A stretch of DNA of 41,956 bases from Halocynthiibacter sp049608145. GTDB lineage: Bacteria > Pseudomonadota > Alphaproteobacteria > Rhodobacterales > Rhodobacteraceae. The notes under the pieces are model-generated. The model searched no databases and had not been told where the DNA came from. It worked only from the letters and a program-made list of their open reading frames with translations. The stretch is from assembly GCF_049608145.1 (NCBI RefSeq), contig NZ_JBMYXF010000027.1:1-41956 (forward strand). The letters are read 5' to 3'. Position 1 is the first letter of the stretch; each line of letters starts with the position of its first letter. The position numbers were made by a program, and so were the translations under genes. This document shows positions 1 to 8,530 of the stretch, piece after piece.

Positions 1-400
1 TGTCTATCACCAAATGGATCGGGCCATTCGTCTGCGCCCGCGGGTCCATCGGCAAAACCAACCCAGCTCCACGGCGGGAAAAGGTCGAGTAATCGGGCAC
101 AGCCAGATCCAGTCCCATGATCTTGATGAGGCTGCGGACAAAGCCTTCTGTTTGGCGCAGGGGCTGCTTGTAAACCATGCCAAGCGTCAGACAAACAGTG
201 ATCGCCAGATCGGAGTATACCGGCTGGCCACCCCGCGACTTGCGGCGATCTGCGCGCCATGCGGCTTCTACCTCGGGGCTCAACCAAACTGTGACATCAC
301 CGCGCTGACGCAGGCTCTCATTGTATTCGGACCAGTTCGAAACCCGGTACCGCTTCTTCTCGAACTTGTGCCGACGCGCGTCGTTGAATTTATGCGGCAT
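1..400 (-). CDS. IS5-family transposase, N-terminal part (cut by window edge)
   Basis: An open frame runs without stops from ATG at 400 down to base 1, at least 133 codons. It begins MPHKFNDARRHKFEKKRYRV and continues with NWSEYNESLRQRGDVTVWLS, the start I recall for many roseobacter and other proteobacterial IS5/IS903-type transposases. Later there is GGQPVYSDLAITVCLTLGMV and the run VPDYSTFSRR ahead of the catalytic core. The sequence ends at HLVID; the last Asp (residue 133) is probably the first acidic residue of the DDE triad. The remaining catalytic domain lies outside the window, so intactness cannot be judged. It would catalyse cut-and-paste transposition of the element that broke hsdM. 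Confidence 0.88.
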   Translation of the reverse strand, partial: MPHKFNDARRHKFEKKRYRVSNWSEYNESLRQRGDVTVWLSPEVEAAWRADRRKSRGGQPVYSDLAITVCLTLGMVYKQPLRQTEGFVRSLIKIMGLDLAVPDYSTFSRRGAGLVLPMDPRAQTNGPIHLVID

Positions 401-446
401 CAGCGCTATCCAATCGATTACAAAGCCGCCTGCTTACTGAACCAAA

Positions 447-466
447 CGCATCTATGCAACAACGCC
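447..466 (-). repeat. Terminal inverted repeat (right end) of the IS element
   Basis: Read on the minus strand, 466 to 447 gives GGCGTTGTTGCATAGATGCG, matching the style of IS903-group terminal repeats. The other copy is outside the window. Confidence 0.65.
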
Positions 467-530
467 CCGTTGGTCCCATATCCAGCAAAATGCTCGCTCT
501 GAGAACATCGGTAAAATCATTGACGACGCG

Positions 531-1784
531 ATGGAGGCCATTGAGGCCGTTCCGACCAATGAGACCTTGAAAGGGGTTCTGCCAAAGACTTATGCGCGCC
601 CGACGCTGGATAAAACCATGTTGGGCGAGCTGGTCGATCTGTTTTCCAACATCAAACTGCACGATAGCAATGATCGCGCGCGTGATCTTTTGGGGCGTGT
701 CTATGAATATTTCATCTCTGGTTTCGCCAGCGCTGAGGGCAAGCGAGGCGGTGAATTTTTCACACCGCGTTCCGTGGTCCGGACCCTTGTTGAAATGCTC
801 GAACCCTATCAGGGCCGCGTATATGACCCATGCTGTGGGTCGGGCGGTATGTTCATTCAGTCCGAGAAATTCATTGAAGAACACGGCGGACGCCCGGATG
901 ACATTGCCGTTTATGGACAGGAAATCAACCACACCACATGGCGTTTGGCCAAAATGAACCTTGCCGTACATGGCATTGATGCCGACATTGGCTGGGACAG
1001 CGCGGGCAGCTTTCACAAAGACAGCCACCCGAACCTCAAGGCCGATTACATCCTTGCTAACCCACCGTTCAATATCTCGGATTGGGGCGGGGATCGCATG
1101 ACGGAAGATGTTCGCTGGCAATACGGCACGCCGCCCAAAGGCAACGCCAACTTTGCGTGGATCCAGCACATCATCCACCACCTTGCCCCACGCGGTCACG
1201 CGGGGGTGGTGCTGGCCAATGGGTCGATGTCGTCGCAAACCAGCGGCGAGGGCGAGATCAGAAAACAACTGATCGAACAAGACCGCGTTGATTGCATGGT
1301 CGCCCTGCCGGGACAGCTGTTTTATTCTACGCAAATTCCCGTCTGCCTGTGGATTTTGAGCCGGGACAAATCCGCCAACGGGCTGCGAGACAGACGCGGA
1401 GAGGTGCTGTTCCTCGATGCCCGCAACATGGGTCATATGGTGGACCGGGTGCGGCGCGAGTTCTCGGATGAGGACATCGAGCAGATCTCAGGTACCTACC
1501 GCCGCTGGCGCGCGAAGCCCGAGACATTGGAGGCAAAAGGCTGGGAGGCCTACGCCGACGAGGCGGGGTTCTGTAGGTCTGAGGGGCTGGAGACCATCCG
1601 CAAGTTCGACCACGTGCTGACGCCGGGGCGGTATGTAGGGGCAGCTGACGCTTTTGATGATGGCGAACCGTTTGAAGAGAAGTTTGCAACGTTACAAGCA
1701 AAGCTAAAGGCAGAGTTCACCCACACATCAAAGCTGCAACAAGTTGTTATGGAAGCTTTGGGGCGGGTGACCCAAAATGATTGA
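531..1784 (+). CDS. hsdM: Type I restriction-modification DNA methyltransferase HsdM, N-terminally truncated by the IS
   Basis: N6-adenine methyltransferase subunit of a type I restriction enzyme. The 417-residue frame has the SAM-binding motif DPCCGSGG (residues 99-106) and the catalytic NPPF (177-180), plus the FFTPRSVV segment before motif I. HsdM proteins are usually about 500 residues. Here the N-terminal four-helix region is missing. The same frame can be read back without a start codon through RWSHIQQNARSENIGKIIDD (coding for hsdM from about 467) into the IS end, with a stop at 438. ATG 531 is therefore only the first available start, not the native one. The gene overlaps hsdS by 8 nt. 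The catalytic core is intact, but loss of the N-terminal domain should impair DNA and HsdS interaction, so the enzyme is probably inactive (inference). Confidence 0.88.
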   Translation: MEAIEAVPTNETLKGVLPKTYARPTLDKTMLGELVDLFSNIKLHDSNDRARDLLGRVYEYFISGFASAEGKRGGEFFTPRSVVRTLVEMLEPYQGRVYDPCCGSGGMFIQSEKFIEEHGGRPDDIAVYGQEINHTTWRLAKMNLAVHGIDADIGWDSAGSFHKDSHPNLKADYILANPPFNISDWGGDRMTEDVRWQYGTPPKGNANFAWIQHIIHHLAPRGHAGVVLANGSMSSQTSGEGEIRKQLIEQDRVDCMVALPGQLFYSTQIPVCLWILSRDKSANGLRDRRGEVLFLDARNMGHMVDRVRREFSDEDIEQISGTYRRWRAKPETLEAKGWEAYADEAGFCRSEGLETIRKFDHVLTPGRYVGAADAFDDGEPFEEKFATLQAKLKAEFTHTSKLQQVVMEALGRVTQND

Positions 1785-3720
1785 ATGGCTTGAAGTCGAA
1801 GCATCCGAGTTTTGTTCGTCAGTTAGAGACGGTACACACGCTAGCCCCAAGGAAAGCAAAGCTGGGCGAAAGTTGATTACGTCAAAACATCTGAACGGCT
1901 GCCGATTAGACTTGGCTAATGCTTATTTGATTTCTGAAAGCGATTTTGAAGAAGTGAACCGTAGAAGCAAGGTCGATCAATGGGACGTTTTGATTTCGAT
2001 GATTGGCACCGTTGGTGAAGTATACCTTGAAAAAGGTGACCCAGAATATGCCATTAAAAACATGGGGCTCTTTAAATCGAAGAGTGAGGAATTGGGTCGC
2101 TGGCTTTACTATTATTTGCAATCGCCCGAAGCAAAAGCCGAGTTGAATGCAAGGTGTAGAGGGACAACGCAAAAATATGTTCCACTTGGGGAGTTGCGGA
2201 AATTCCCAGTAAAGGTTCCTCAGCAGGCTACCATAAGAGACCAAATCAGCAGTTTGCTGAGCGCCCTCGACGATAAAATCGAGCTGAACCGGCGGATGAA
2301 TGAGACGTTGGAAGAGATGGCGCGGGCGCTGTTTCGGGATTGGTTCGTCGATTTCGGCCCCACCCGCCGCCAAATGGAAGGCGCAACCGACCCTGCCACC
2401 ATCATGGGCCAAGCCTTCCCCCCCGAAAAAGCCGCCACCCTCGCACCGCTGTTTCCCACGAAACTGGGCGATGATGGTTTGCCTGAGGGATGGGACGAGC
2501 AACCATTCGAAGCTTTGGTGGAGATCGTCGGGGGAGGCACGCCCAAAACCAAGGTCGCCGAATACTGGGGCGGAGATATACCTTGGTTCTCCGTCGTCGA
2601 CGCTCCAACGCAAGGCGCGGTATATGTGCATTCGACGGAGAAGAGCATTACGACAGCCGGTCTTGAGAATAGTTCCGCTCGCATGGTCCCCGAGGGAACC
2701 ACAATCATCTCAGCGCGCGGCACTGTCGGCAAGATTGGGATGGCTCCAGGAGATATGACTTTCAATCAGTCATGTTACGCGCTGAGACCTAAGAAACCTG
2801 TCGGAGAGCGCTTTATCTTCCTTGCAACAGGGCAGCTTGTCGAACGCTTGAAAGCGATGGCGCATGGTTCTGTGTTCTCGACGATCACCCGAAACACCTT
2901 CTCCAGCCTCAGCTTCGCCGGAGCTGGTGAACCTTGCTACACGGCATTTGAGGAGATCATCGCCCCACTGTTCGCGAAGATCAAAGCAAACGGACAAGAA
3001 AACCAAACCCTCGCCGAAATGCGCGACCTCCTCCTGCCCAAACTCATGTCCGGGGAAATCCGCCTGAAAGACGCGAAGGTGGTGCAGCTTTCTGAAGTGG
3101 CCAAACCCACCCCGGATTTTGCGACCGACCTGCTGGGCAATCAATTCCTCTCACCTGAACAGAAAGAAGAGCGTGACGCCGTGATTGTCGCGGCTACGGT
3201 GAAGGCGCTGCAAAAGGATAATCTGTTGGTCGGCAATGTGCGCGTGATGAAAGGGGTTTACCTCTTGAAGCGCAAACAGGCGCTCTCGCTATCCGGGTTC
3301 CAAAGGGAGGCCGCAGGCCCATATGATCGGGCGTTTAACCATGAGATCAGAGGTTCTGCACGTGAGCGTAGCTGGATCCGTGAAACAAAAAAGATCAACG
3401 CACAGGGGAGCCGTATTCCGGGGAACCAACCCGCGAGTAAGTATTCTGAAGTTGAGCCGTTGATTGCGAAATACGATTTGGGCGATGCGGTTGACTGGCT
3501 GGCGCGGCATTTCAAAGGTGAATCAATGGAATGGATGGAATGTGTTGCCACCGTTGATGTTGCCAAGCAGGAGTTGGAGCGGAAGGGGCTGGAAGTGACG
3601 GTCGCGAATATCAAATCTGATATTGCCTCTGATCCTAAGTGGAAGCCGAAGCTGGAGAAAAATCACTTTACGGACATTGAGATCCGGCGCGCTGTCAAAA
3701 AGTTGGGGGAGATTTTCTAG
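1777..3720 (+). CDS. hsdS: Type I restriction-modification specificity subunit HsdS with a C-terminal extension
   Basis: DNA sequence-recognition subunit. It has the usual two target-recognition domains: TRD1 at about residues 1-150 and TRD2 at about 235-400. Each is followed by a helical spacer; the first contains DDKIELNRRMNETLEEMARA (165-184) and the second contains NQTLAEMRDLLLPKLMSGEI. Ordinary HsdS proteins end soon after the second spacer. This one continues for roughly 215 more residues (about 430-647). The extension carries RVMKGVYLLKRK and FQREAAGPYD, which faintly recalls Panacea/SocA-like (DUF4065-type) domains, but I cannot assign it firmly. Translation probably couples to hsdM through the 8-nt overlap. 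TRD2 and the spacers look intact. Confidence 0.9.
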   Translation: MIEWLEVEASEFCSSVRDGTHASPKESKAGRKLITSKHLNGCRLDLANAYLISESDFEEVNRRSKVDQWDVLISMIGTVGEVYLEKGDPEYAIKNMGLFKSKSEELGRWLYYYLQSPEAKAELNARCRGTTQKYVPLGELRKFPVKVPQQATIRDQISSLLSALDDKIELNRRMNETLEEMARALFRDWFVDFGPTRRQMEGATDPATIMGQAFPPEKAATLAPLFPTKLGDDGLPEGWDEQPFEALVEIVGGGTPKTKVAEYWGGDIPWFSVVDAPTQGAVYVHSTEKSITTAGLENSSARMVPEGTTIISARGTVGKIGMAPGDMTFNQSCYALRPKKPVGERFIFLATGQLVERLKAMAHGSVFSTITRNTFSSLSFAGAGEPCYTAFEEIIAPLFAKIKANGQENQTLAEMRDLLLPKLMSGEIRLKDAKVVQLSEVAKPTPDFATDLLGNQFLSPEQKEERDAVIVAATVKALQKDNLLVGNVRVMKGVYLLKRKQALSLSGFQREAAGPYDRAFNHEIRGSARERSWIRETKKINAQGSRIPGNQPASKYSEVEPLIAKYDLGDAVDWLARHFKGESMEWMECVATVDVAKQELERKGLEVTVANIKSDIASDPKWKPKLEKNHFTDIEIRRAVKKLGEIF

Positions 3721-3769
3721 AGATGCAGGTTCAGAAACATATTGCGTCCATTGTGGAAAGGAGCCTGAT

Positions 3770-4495
3770 TTGACGGCCCGTTTGATCAACATCTATTGCG
3801 ACGAAAGCTGCCATCTGGAAAATGATCGCGCACGGGCGATGGTGCTGGGAGGCGTCTATTGTGATGCGTCTGAAATCCGGCGCATCTCAAACGCTGTTCG
3901 CGGCATCAAAGACCGGCATAATGTCGCGCCGGGGTTCGAGATCAAATGGACCAAGGTGTCAAAGGGCGCGCTGCCATTTTATCGGGAGTTGATTGCATTT
4001 TTCCTGAATGACACATCCCTGCGGTTTCGCGGCATTCTTGTTCCTGACAAGTCCATCCTGAACCATGATGAATACGATCAGACCCATGATGACTGGTACT
4101 ATAAGATGTATTATCTTATGCTGCGCTATGTGTTTTCAGCCCCGCACTCCTATAACGTCTACTTGGACATCAAGGATACACGCGGCAGTGATAAGGTGCG
4201 GCATATGCATGAGGTGCTGTGCAATAGCATTCACGACTTTGATCATCAGACCATTCATCGCGTTCAACAGATCCGCTCGCATGAAAGCCCTGTTTTGCAA
4301 TTGGCCGATTTGCTGATCGGTGCAGTTGCTTATCAGAGTCGCGGATTGCAGGGCAGTGATGCGAAGCTGCAGTTGATTGAGGATTTAAAGCTGCGTCTCG
4401 GGGACAATATTCTGACCCGCTCGTCCTCTTTTGGGGCGACTAAGTTTAACCTGTTCCGGTGGGAAGCAAATGGCGGGGCAAATGGCTCTACCTGA
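3770..4495 (+). CDS. DUF3800 domain protein within the hsd operon
   Basis: Predicted 241-residue protein. I chose the TTG start at 3770 because GGAAAGGAG (3755-3763) sits 6 nt upstream and translation then begins directly at the family's N-terminal strand, INIYCDES. The upstream in-frame ATG at 3623 lies inside hsdS and is unlikely. The acidic YCDES start, the central VYLDIKDTRG and the C-terminal SPVLQLADLLIGAVAY are hallmarks of DUF3800, a family thought to have an RNase H-like fold and often found with mobile elements and defence genes. Its role is not established. It follows hsdS by about 50 nt and overlaps the next gene, so it is probably cotranscribed with the restriction genes. Confidence 0.82.
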   Translation: MTARLINIYCDESCHLENDRARAMVLGGVYCDASEIRRISNAVRGIKDRHNVAPGFEIKWTKVSKGALPFYRELIAFFLNDTSLRFRGILVPDKSILNHDEYDQTHDDWYYKMYYLMLRYVFSAPHSYNVYLDIKDTRGSDKVRHMHEVLCNSIHDFDHQTIHRVQQIRSHESPVLQLADLLIGAVAYQSRGLQGSDAKLQLIEDLKLRLGDNILTRSSSFGATKFNLFRWEANGGANGST

Positions 4496-4964
4496 TCTGA
4501 TTTCGTTCAATAACTTTAATGGAGACTGGCCTCGTTATGAGGACGGCCTCTACGATGTTTTCCAGAGTGACATCCTGCAACATGATCTGCGCTTTCGTGG
4601 GGCAAAGGTCACTGCCCGCCGTAACCCCGAGCATGAGCGCAAATGGGCAGGTTTTTGGCATCTGATTTCTGAAGGGCGTGTCGAGGATGACCGGTTGCCG
4701 GACTTACGGCGGTGTGAACGCCTAACGTGGATTCGGTGGATTATCGAAAATGCGGACAGTTGCGCCGAAATAGACGTCTGGGAAAACCAGCGGAAGCGTG
4801 AAACGAACACCTTGCTGTGGTTGCGAGAAGAATATTTGGTTGTTCTATCCGCTCGATCACAGAATTTTTTATTGAAAACAGCATATTGCACTGAGCACGA
4901 CCATCGTATTCGTAAGCTCAGAAGAGAAAGAGATACTGCAAATGGAACCCTCCAAAATGGCTGA
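4470..4964 (+). CDS. Small uncharacterised protein, possible BECR-type nuclease, between hsdS and hsdR
   Basis: The frame gives about 164 residues from ATG 4470; ATG 4482 is an alternative start. It overlaps the end of the DUF3800 gene by 26 nt in another frame, suggesting coupled translation. It is basic and rich in Arg and Trp. The C-terminal pattern of a strand (YLVVLSARSQNFLLKTAYC) followed by HDHRIRKLRRER resembles the end of small BECR-fold RNases and toxin-like proteins, where a T-A-Y strand is followed by His and Arg residues. That assignment is a guess from pattern only. It could instead be an accessory factor of the restriction system. I see no antitoxin-like partner other than the DUF3800 protein. 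Confidence 0.6.
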   Translation: MAGQMALPDLISFNNFNGDWPRYEDGLYDVFQSDILQHDLRFRGAKVTARRNPEHERKWAGFWHLISEGRVEDDRLPDLRRCERLTWIRWIIENADSCAEIDVWENQRKRETNTLLWLREEYLVVLSARSQNFLLKTAYCTEHDHRIRKLRRERDTANGTLQNG

Positions 4965-5092
4965 AGCCGCGCCGGTTTCCCGGAGCGGCCTCGAATACTC
5001 CTTCTACGCATGGCAGATGAGCTGTCCTCAAAATGTGTCATGTCGCGGCAAATGTCAAGTTCGGCCAGCGTGCGCAATGGTAGGGATTTGAT

Positions 5093-8000
5093 ATGAGTTT
5101 TACCGAGGATCTTGTGGAACTTGCCGCGCTGGACATCCTTCAGGATCTGGGATGGCGCTATGCCGATCCGCAGCTGATTGCACCGGATGGCAAAGAAAAG
5201 GCGCGTGGATCTTTTGGTGAAGTTGTGTTGCGTGATATTTTGGCGGATGCGGCAAAGTGGCTGAATCCAGATGTCCCACAAGAGGCGTTGGACACCGCGA
5301 TCAAGCAGGTGCAGGTTTCTGAAACGCCTTCTTTGATCGAAGAAAATCGGCGCATACACCGCCTTTTGGTCGATGGCATTGATGTTGAATATCGCCGCGC
5401 GGATGGATCGATCAAAGGTGACAAGGTCCGTTTGATCGACTTTGCCAATCCAGCCAACAATGATCTGACCGTCACCAATCAATTCACTGTGGTTGAAGGC
5501 GGGCATAATCGCCGCCCCGATGTTGTTGCCTTTATCAACGGTCTGCCCGTTGCGGTGATCGAATTGAAGAATGCCGCCAGTGAAAACGCGACGATATCGG
5601 ATGCATTCAATCAGCTGCAAACCTACAAACAGCAGATCCCATCTCTGTTTCGCACCAATGCGGTATTGATTACCTCTGACGGCCTGTTGGCGCGCATTGG
5701 CTCGCTCAGTGCCGGAGAGGACCGTTTCATGCCATGGCGCACGGTGACAGGCGCGCAGGATGATTTCACACCCGAAGGCCCGAAAGAGATGGAAACCCTG
5801 CTGCGCGGTGTATTTCAGCCGGAATACATGCTGCAATTGATCCGGGATTTCACGGTATTTGGTGATAAGGGCGATGGGCCATTCAAGATTGTTGGCGGTT
5901 ATCATCAGTTCCACGGCGCGCGCAAAGCCTTAATCAGCGCTATTGATGCCGTCAGCGAAGATGGTGATCGCAAGGTTGGTGTGATCTGGCACACTCAAGG
6001 CTCTGGTAAAAGTTTCTTGATGGCATTTTTCGCAGGGCTTCTCGTGCGATCAGAAGTGTTGGGCAATCCTACAGTCGTTGTATTGACTGACCGCAATGAT
6101 CTGGATGATCAATTGTTTGCAACCTTTGCCATGTGCAAGGATTTGATCCGCCAGACGCCTGAGCAGATCGACGACCGTGCGGACCTACGCGAAAAGCTAG
6201 ATCGCCAATCTGGCGGTGTGATTTTTTCAACCTTACAAAAGTTTTCCCCTCAACCGGGGGAAGAGCATTTCCCGATGCTGTCGGATCGGTGCAATGTCAT
6301 TGTGCTGGCTGATGAAGCCCACCGCAGCCAGTATGGCTTTGACGCCAAGCTTAATCGGGCCACAGGCGAGAGACGCTATGGCTATGCCCATTATGTGCGC
6401 CAAGCTTTGCCCAATGCGTCCTTTGCCGGGTTTACCGGCACTCCGATTGAGGCAGCGGATGTGAATACTCCGGCGGTATTTGGCGAATATGTTGATATCT
6501 ATGACATCAGCCGCGCGGTTGAGGACAAGGCGACGGTTCCGATTTACTATGAAAGCAGGCTGGCGCGGGTTGAGTTGGAGCAAGACAAGCTGCCCGAGAT
6601 TGATGCCGCCGTGGATGCGCTGTTTGATGATGAGAGCCTGTCAGAACAGGAAAAGGCCAAAGCCAACTGGAGCAGTGTTGAACGGCTTGTTGGTGCCCCC
6701 TTGCGCTTGGGGACCGTAGCCGCTGACATTGTGTCTCATTTTGAGAATCGTGTTCAGGCCATGGATGGCAAAGGCATGGTCGTTTGCATGAGCCGGAAGA
6801 TTTGTGTTGATCTATACGATCAGATCATTGCGCTGCGCCCAGACTGGCATTCTGAAAGTGACACGGAAGGTGTGGTCAAAATTGTCATGACCGGCTCGGC
6901 CTCTGATCCGGTGGAATGGCAGCAGCACATTGGGAATAAAAGCCGCCGTGATCTTTTGGCCAAACGTGCGCGGGACACTAAGGATCCGCTGAAACTGGTC
7001 CTTGTGCGGGACATGTGGCTTACAGGTTTTGACGCGCCGTCGATGCACACCATGTATATCGACAAACCAATGCGAGGGCATGGGTTGATGCAGGCCATCG
7101 CCCGTGTGAACCGCGTGTTCAAGGACAAGCCCGGTGGGTTAGTGGTCGATTATATCGGCATAGGCCAGAACCTTAAAAATGCGCTGCAAAATTATACCGC
7201 CACAGATCGTGACCAAACGGGCATCAGCGAGGAAGAAGCGGTTGCCGCCCTTCAGGAATTTGTTGAGCAATCACGCGAGTTTTTTTCCGGGCATGACTAT
7301 TCAGCAGGCGTGTTGGGCGCGCCACAGCAACGTTTGCTTGCGCTTGCAGATGCATTGGAATGGGTGCTGGAAAAACAAAAAGTAGCGGCGGACGGCACTG
7401 AGGAAGAAAAGGCGAAGCGGCAAGAGCTGAACCGGTTTCAGGAACTGGTTTCGCAGCTTGCGAAAGCATTCGCGTTGGCCTCTGCCAGTGACTATGCGCA
7501 AGAGGTGAAAGAAGAGGTGGGTTTCTTCCAAGCCGTCAAAGCAGGGTTGACCAAGGCCTCGCCAAAGTCAGGGTTAAGTGCGCGCAAAAAAGAATTTGCG
7601 GTGGCGCAGCTCATGTCTGAGGCCATCGCAGATGCCAGCATCATTGATGTTTTGGCCGCAGCTGGTGTGAAAAGCCCTGAGATTTCGGTTCTTTCTGATG
7701 AATTCCTGAGCGAAATTCAGGGGATGAAGCAGAAGAACCTTGCGCTTGAGGCGCTGCGCAAACTGCTAGCTGGGGAAATCAAGGCTCGGCAGAAACAAAA
7801 TGTGGTTGAGGCTAAGGCGTTCTCAGAACGCCTAGAAGCAGCTGTCGCCCGCTATCATGCAAACGCCATTACAAGTCTGGAAATGATTCAAGAACTGATA
7901 GACATGGCCAAAGAGCTGAGCGCATCTGCCCAACGCGGAGATGATCTGGGCATGACGGCCGAGGAGCTGGCATTTTATGACGCTCTGGCACTCAACGATA

Positions 8001-8230
8001 GCGCAGTCGAAGCAATGGGTAACGATGAGCTGCGTGTCATCGCCCATGAGCTTGTTGAACAACTGCAAAAGAACGTCACCGTTGATTGGCACTTGAAGGA
8101 AAGCGCCCGAGCAAAATTACGGGTTCTTGTGCGCCGCATCTTGAAGAAATTCGGTTATCCGCCTGATCTTGCACCGGCGGCAATCAATACAGTCCTGAGC
8201 CAAGCGGAAGCACTCTTGCGCTGGTCATAA
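5093..8230 (+). CDS. hsdR: Type I restriction endonuclease subunit HsdR
   Basis: Motor and nuclease subunit that translocates and cleaves unmodified DNA when bound to an HsdM2-HsdS complex. It is 1045 residues, normal for the family. The PD-(D/E)XK nuclease is near the N-terminus: RPDVVAFINGLPVAVIELKN (141-160) with D143, E157 and K159. The SF2 motor follows, with Walker A TQGSGKS (301-307), DEAH (407-410), the FTGTPIE motif, and the C-terminal RecA half containing DMWLTGFDAPSMHTMYIDKP and QAIARVNRVF. A helical region that docks on HsdM ends the protein. ATG 5093 has AGGGAT upstream. It lies 128 nt after the small gene. The protein looks intact even though its partner hsdM is truncated. Confidence 0.95.
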   Translation: MSFTEDLVELAALDILQDLGWRYADPQLIAPDGKEKARGSFGEVVLRDILADAAKWLNPDVPQEALDTAIKQVQVSETPSLIEENRRIHRLLVDGIDVEYRRADGSIKGDKVRLIDFANPANNDLTVTNQFTVVEGGHNRRPDVVAFINGLPVAVIELKNAASENATISDAFNQLQTYKQQIPSLFRTNAVLITSDGLLARIGSLSAGEDRFMPWRTVTGAQDDFTPEGPKEMETLLRGVFQPEYMLQLIRDFTVFGDKGDGPFKIVGGYHQFHGARKALISAIDAVSEDGDRKVGVIWHTQGSGKSFLMAFFAGLLVRSEVLGNPTVVVLTDRNDLDDQLFATFAMCKDLIRQTPEQIDDRADLREKLDRQSGGVIFSTLQKFSPQPGEEHFPMLSDRCNVIVLADEAHRSQYGFDAKLNRATGERRYGYAHYVRQALPNASFAGFTGTPIEAADVNTPAVFGEYVDIYDISRAVEDKATVPIYYESRLARVELEQDKLPEIDAAVDALFDDESLSEQEKAKANWSSVERLVGAPLRLGTVAADIVSHFENRVQAMDGKGMVVCMSRKICVDLYDQIIALRPDWHSESDTEGVVKIVMTGSASDPVEWQQHIGNKSRRDLLAKRARDTKDPLKLVLVRDMWLTGFDAPSMHTMYIDKPMRGHGLMQAIARVNRVFKDKPGGLVVDYIGIGQNLKNALQNYTATDRDQTGISEEEAVAALQEFVEQSREFFSGHDYSAGVLGAPQQRLLALADALEWVLEKQKVAADGTEEEKAKRQELNRFQELVSQLAKAFALASASDYAQEVKEEVGFFQAVKAGLTKASPKSGLSARKKEFAVAQLMSEAIADASIIDVLAAAGVKSPEISVLSDEFLSEIQGMKQKNLALEALRKLLAGEIKARQKQNVVEAKAFSERLEAAVARYHANAITSLEMIQELIDMAKELSASAQRGDDLGMTAEELAFYDALALNDSAVEAMGNDELRVIAHELVEQLQKNVTVDWHLKESARAKLRVLVRRILKKFGYPPDLAPAAINTVLSQAEALLRWS

Positions 8231-8456
8231 TATAGAGCGGCGTGACGGATGCCGGAATGATCCAGTGGCGACTTTTAAGTCAGGCTCGACTGCGCCGCAT
8301 GGGATTTCAATACATGATTGTGTGTTGCGAAATTACGGTGTCGGCGTTTGCGGCCCGTGTTTCTACGCAGAAAAGTGAAAGAATCTTTTCGCCACCAAAA
8401 TCGCCACCAATTTCTAGTGCGCGATTTTTGGTTGTAGTTTAAGTCATTGATTTTAT

Positions 8457-8530
8457 TGGAGGCGAGTACCGGAATCGAACCGGTGTACACGGATTTGCAA
8501 TCCGCTGCGTCACCACTCCGCCAACTCGCC
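8457..8530 (-). tRNA. tRNA-Cys (GCA)
   Basis: The minus strand folds as a 74-nt cloverleaf with GGCGAGT pairing ACTCGCC, anticodon GCA in the loop of the CGGATTGCAAATCCG stem, and the TTCGATT T-loop. The discriminator base is U (normal for Cys) and CCA is encoded (TGG at 8457-8459). The 3' end faces the restriction-modification genes, a common integration geometry. Confidence 0.96.

Larger units (their letters stand above)
1..466 (-). mobile_element. IS5-family (IS903-like) insertion sequence, partial
   Basis: The minus strand carries the 5' part of a transposase gene that runs off the window. Upstream of it the element ends in a terminal sequence starting GGCGTTGTTGCATAGAT (read on the minus strand from 466), which resembles the IS903 end GGCTTTGTTGAATAAATC from memory. 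To the right of 466 the sequence is recognisable hsdM coding sequence, so the element interrupts that gene. IS903-group elements usually duplicate 9 bp, so CCGTTGGTC (467-475) should also occur at the other, unseen end. The exact boundary is inferred from the terminal motif and the hsdM reading frame. Confidence 0.85.

Noticed and set aside
390..1436. Long minus-strand frame of 348 codons opposite hsdM
   Set aside because: It is the shadow of the hsdM coding frame; it has no motif and the opposite strand contains the methylase motifs.
4550..5914. Long minus-strand frame of 454 codons over the small gene and the start of hsdR
   Set aside because: It covers the well-supported hsdR nuclease region in the opposite sense and has no recognisable family features.
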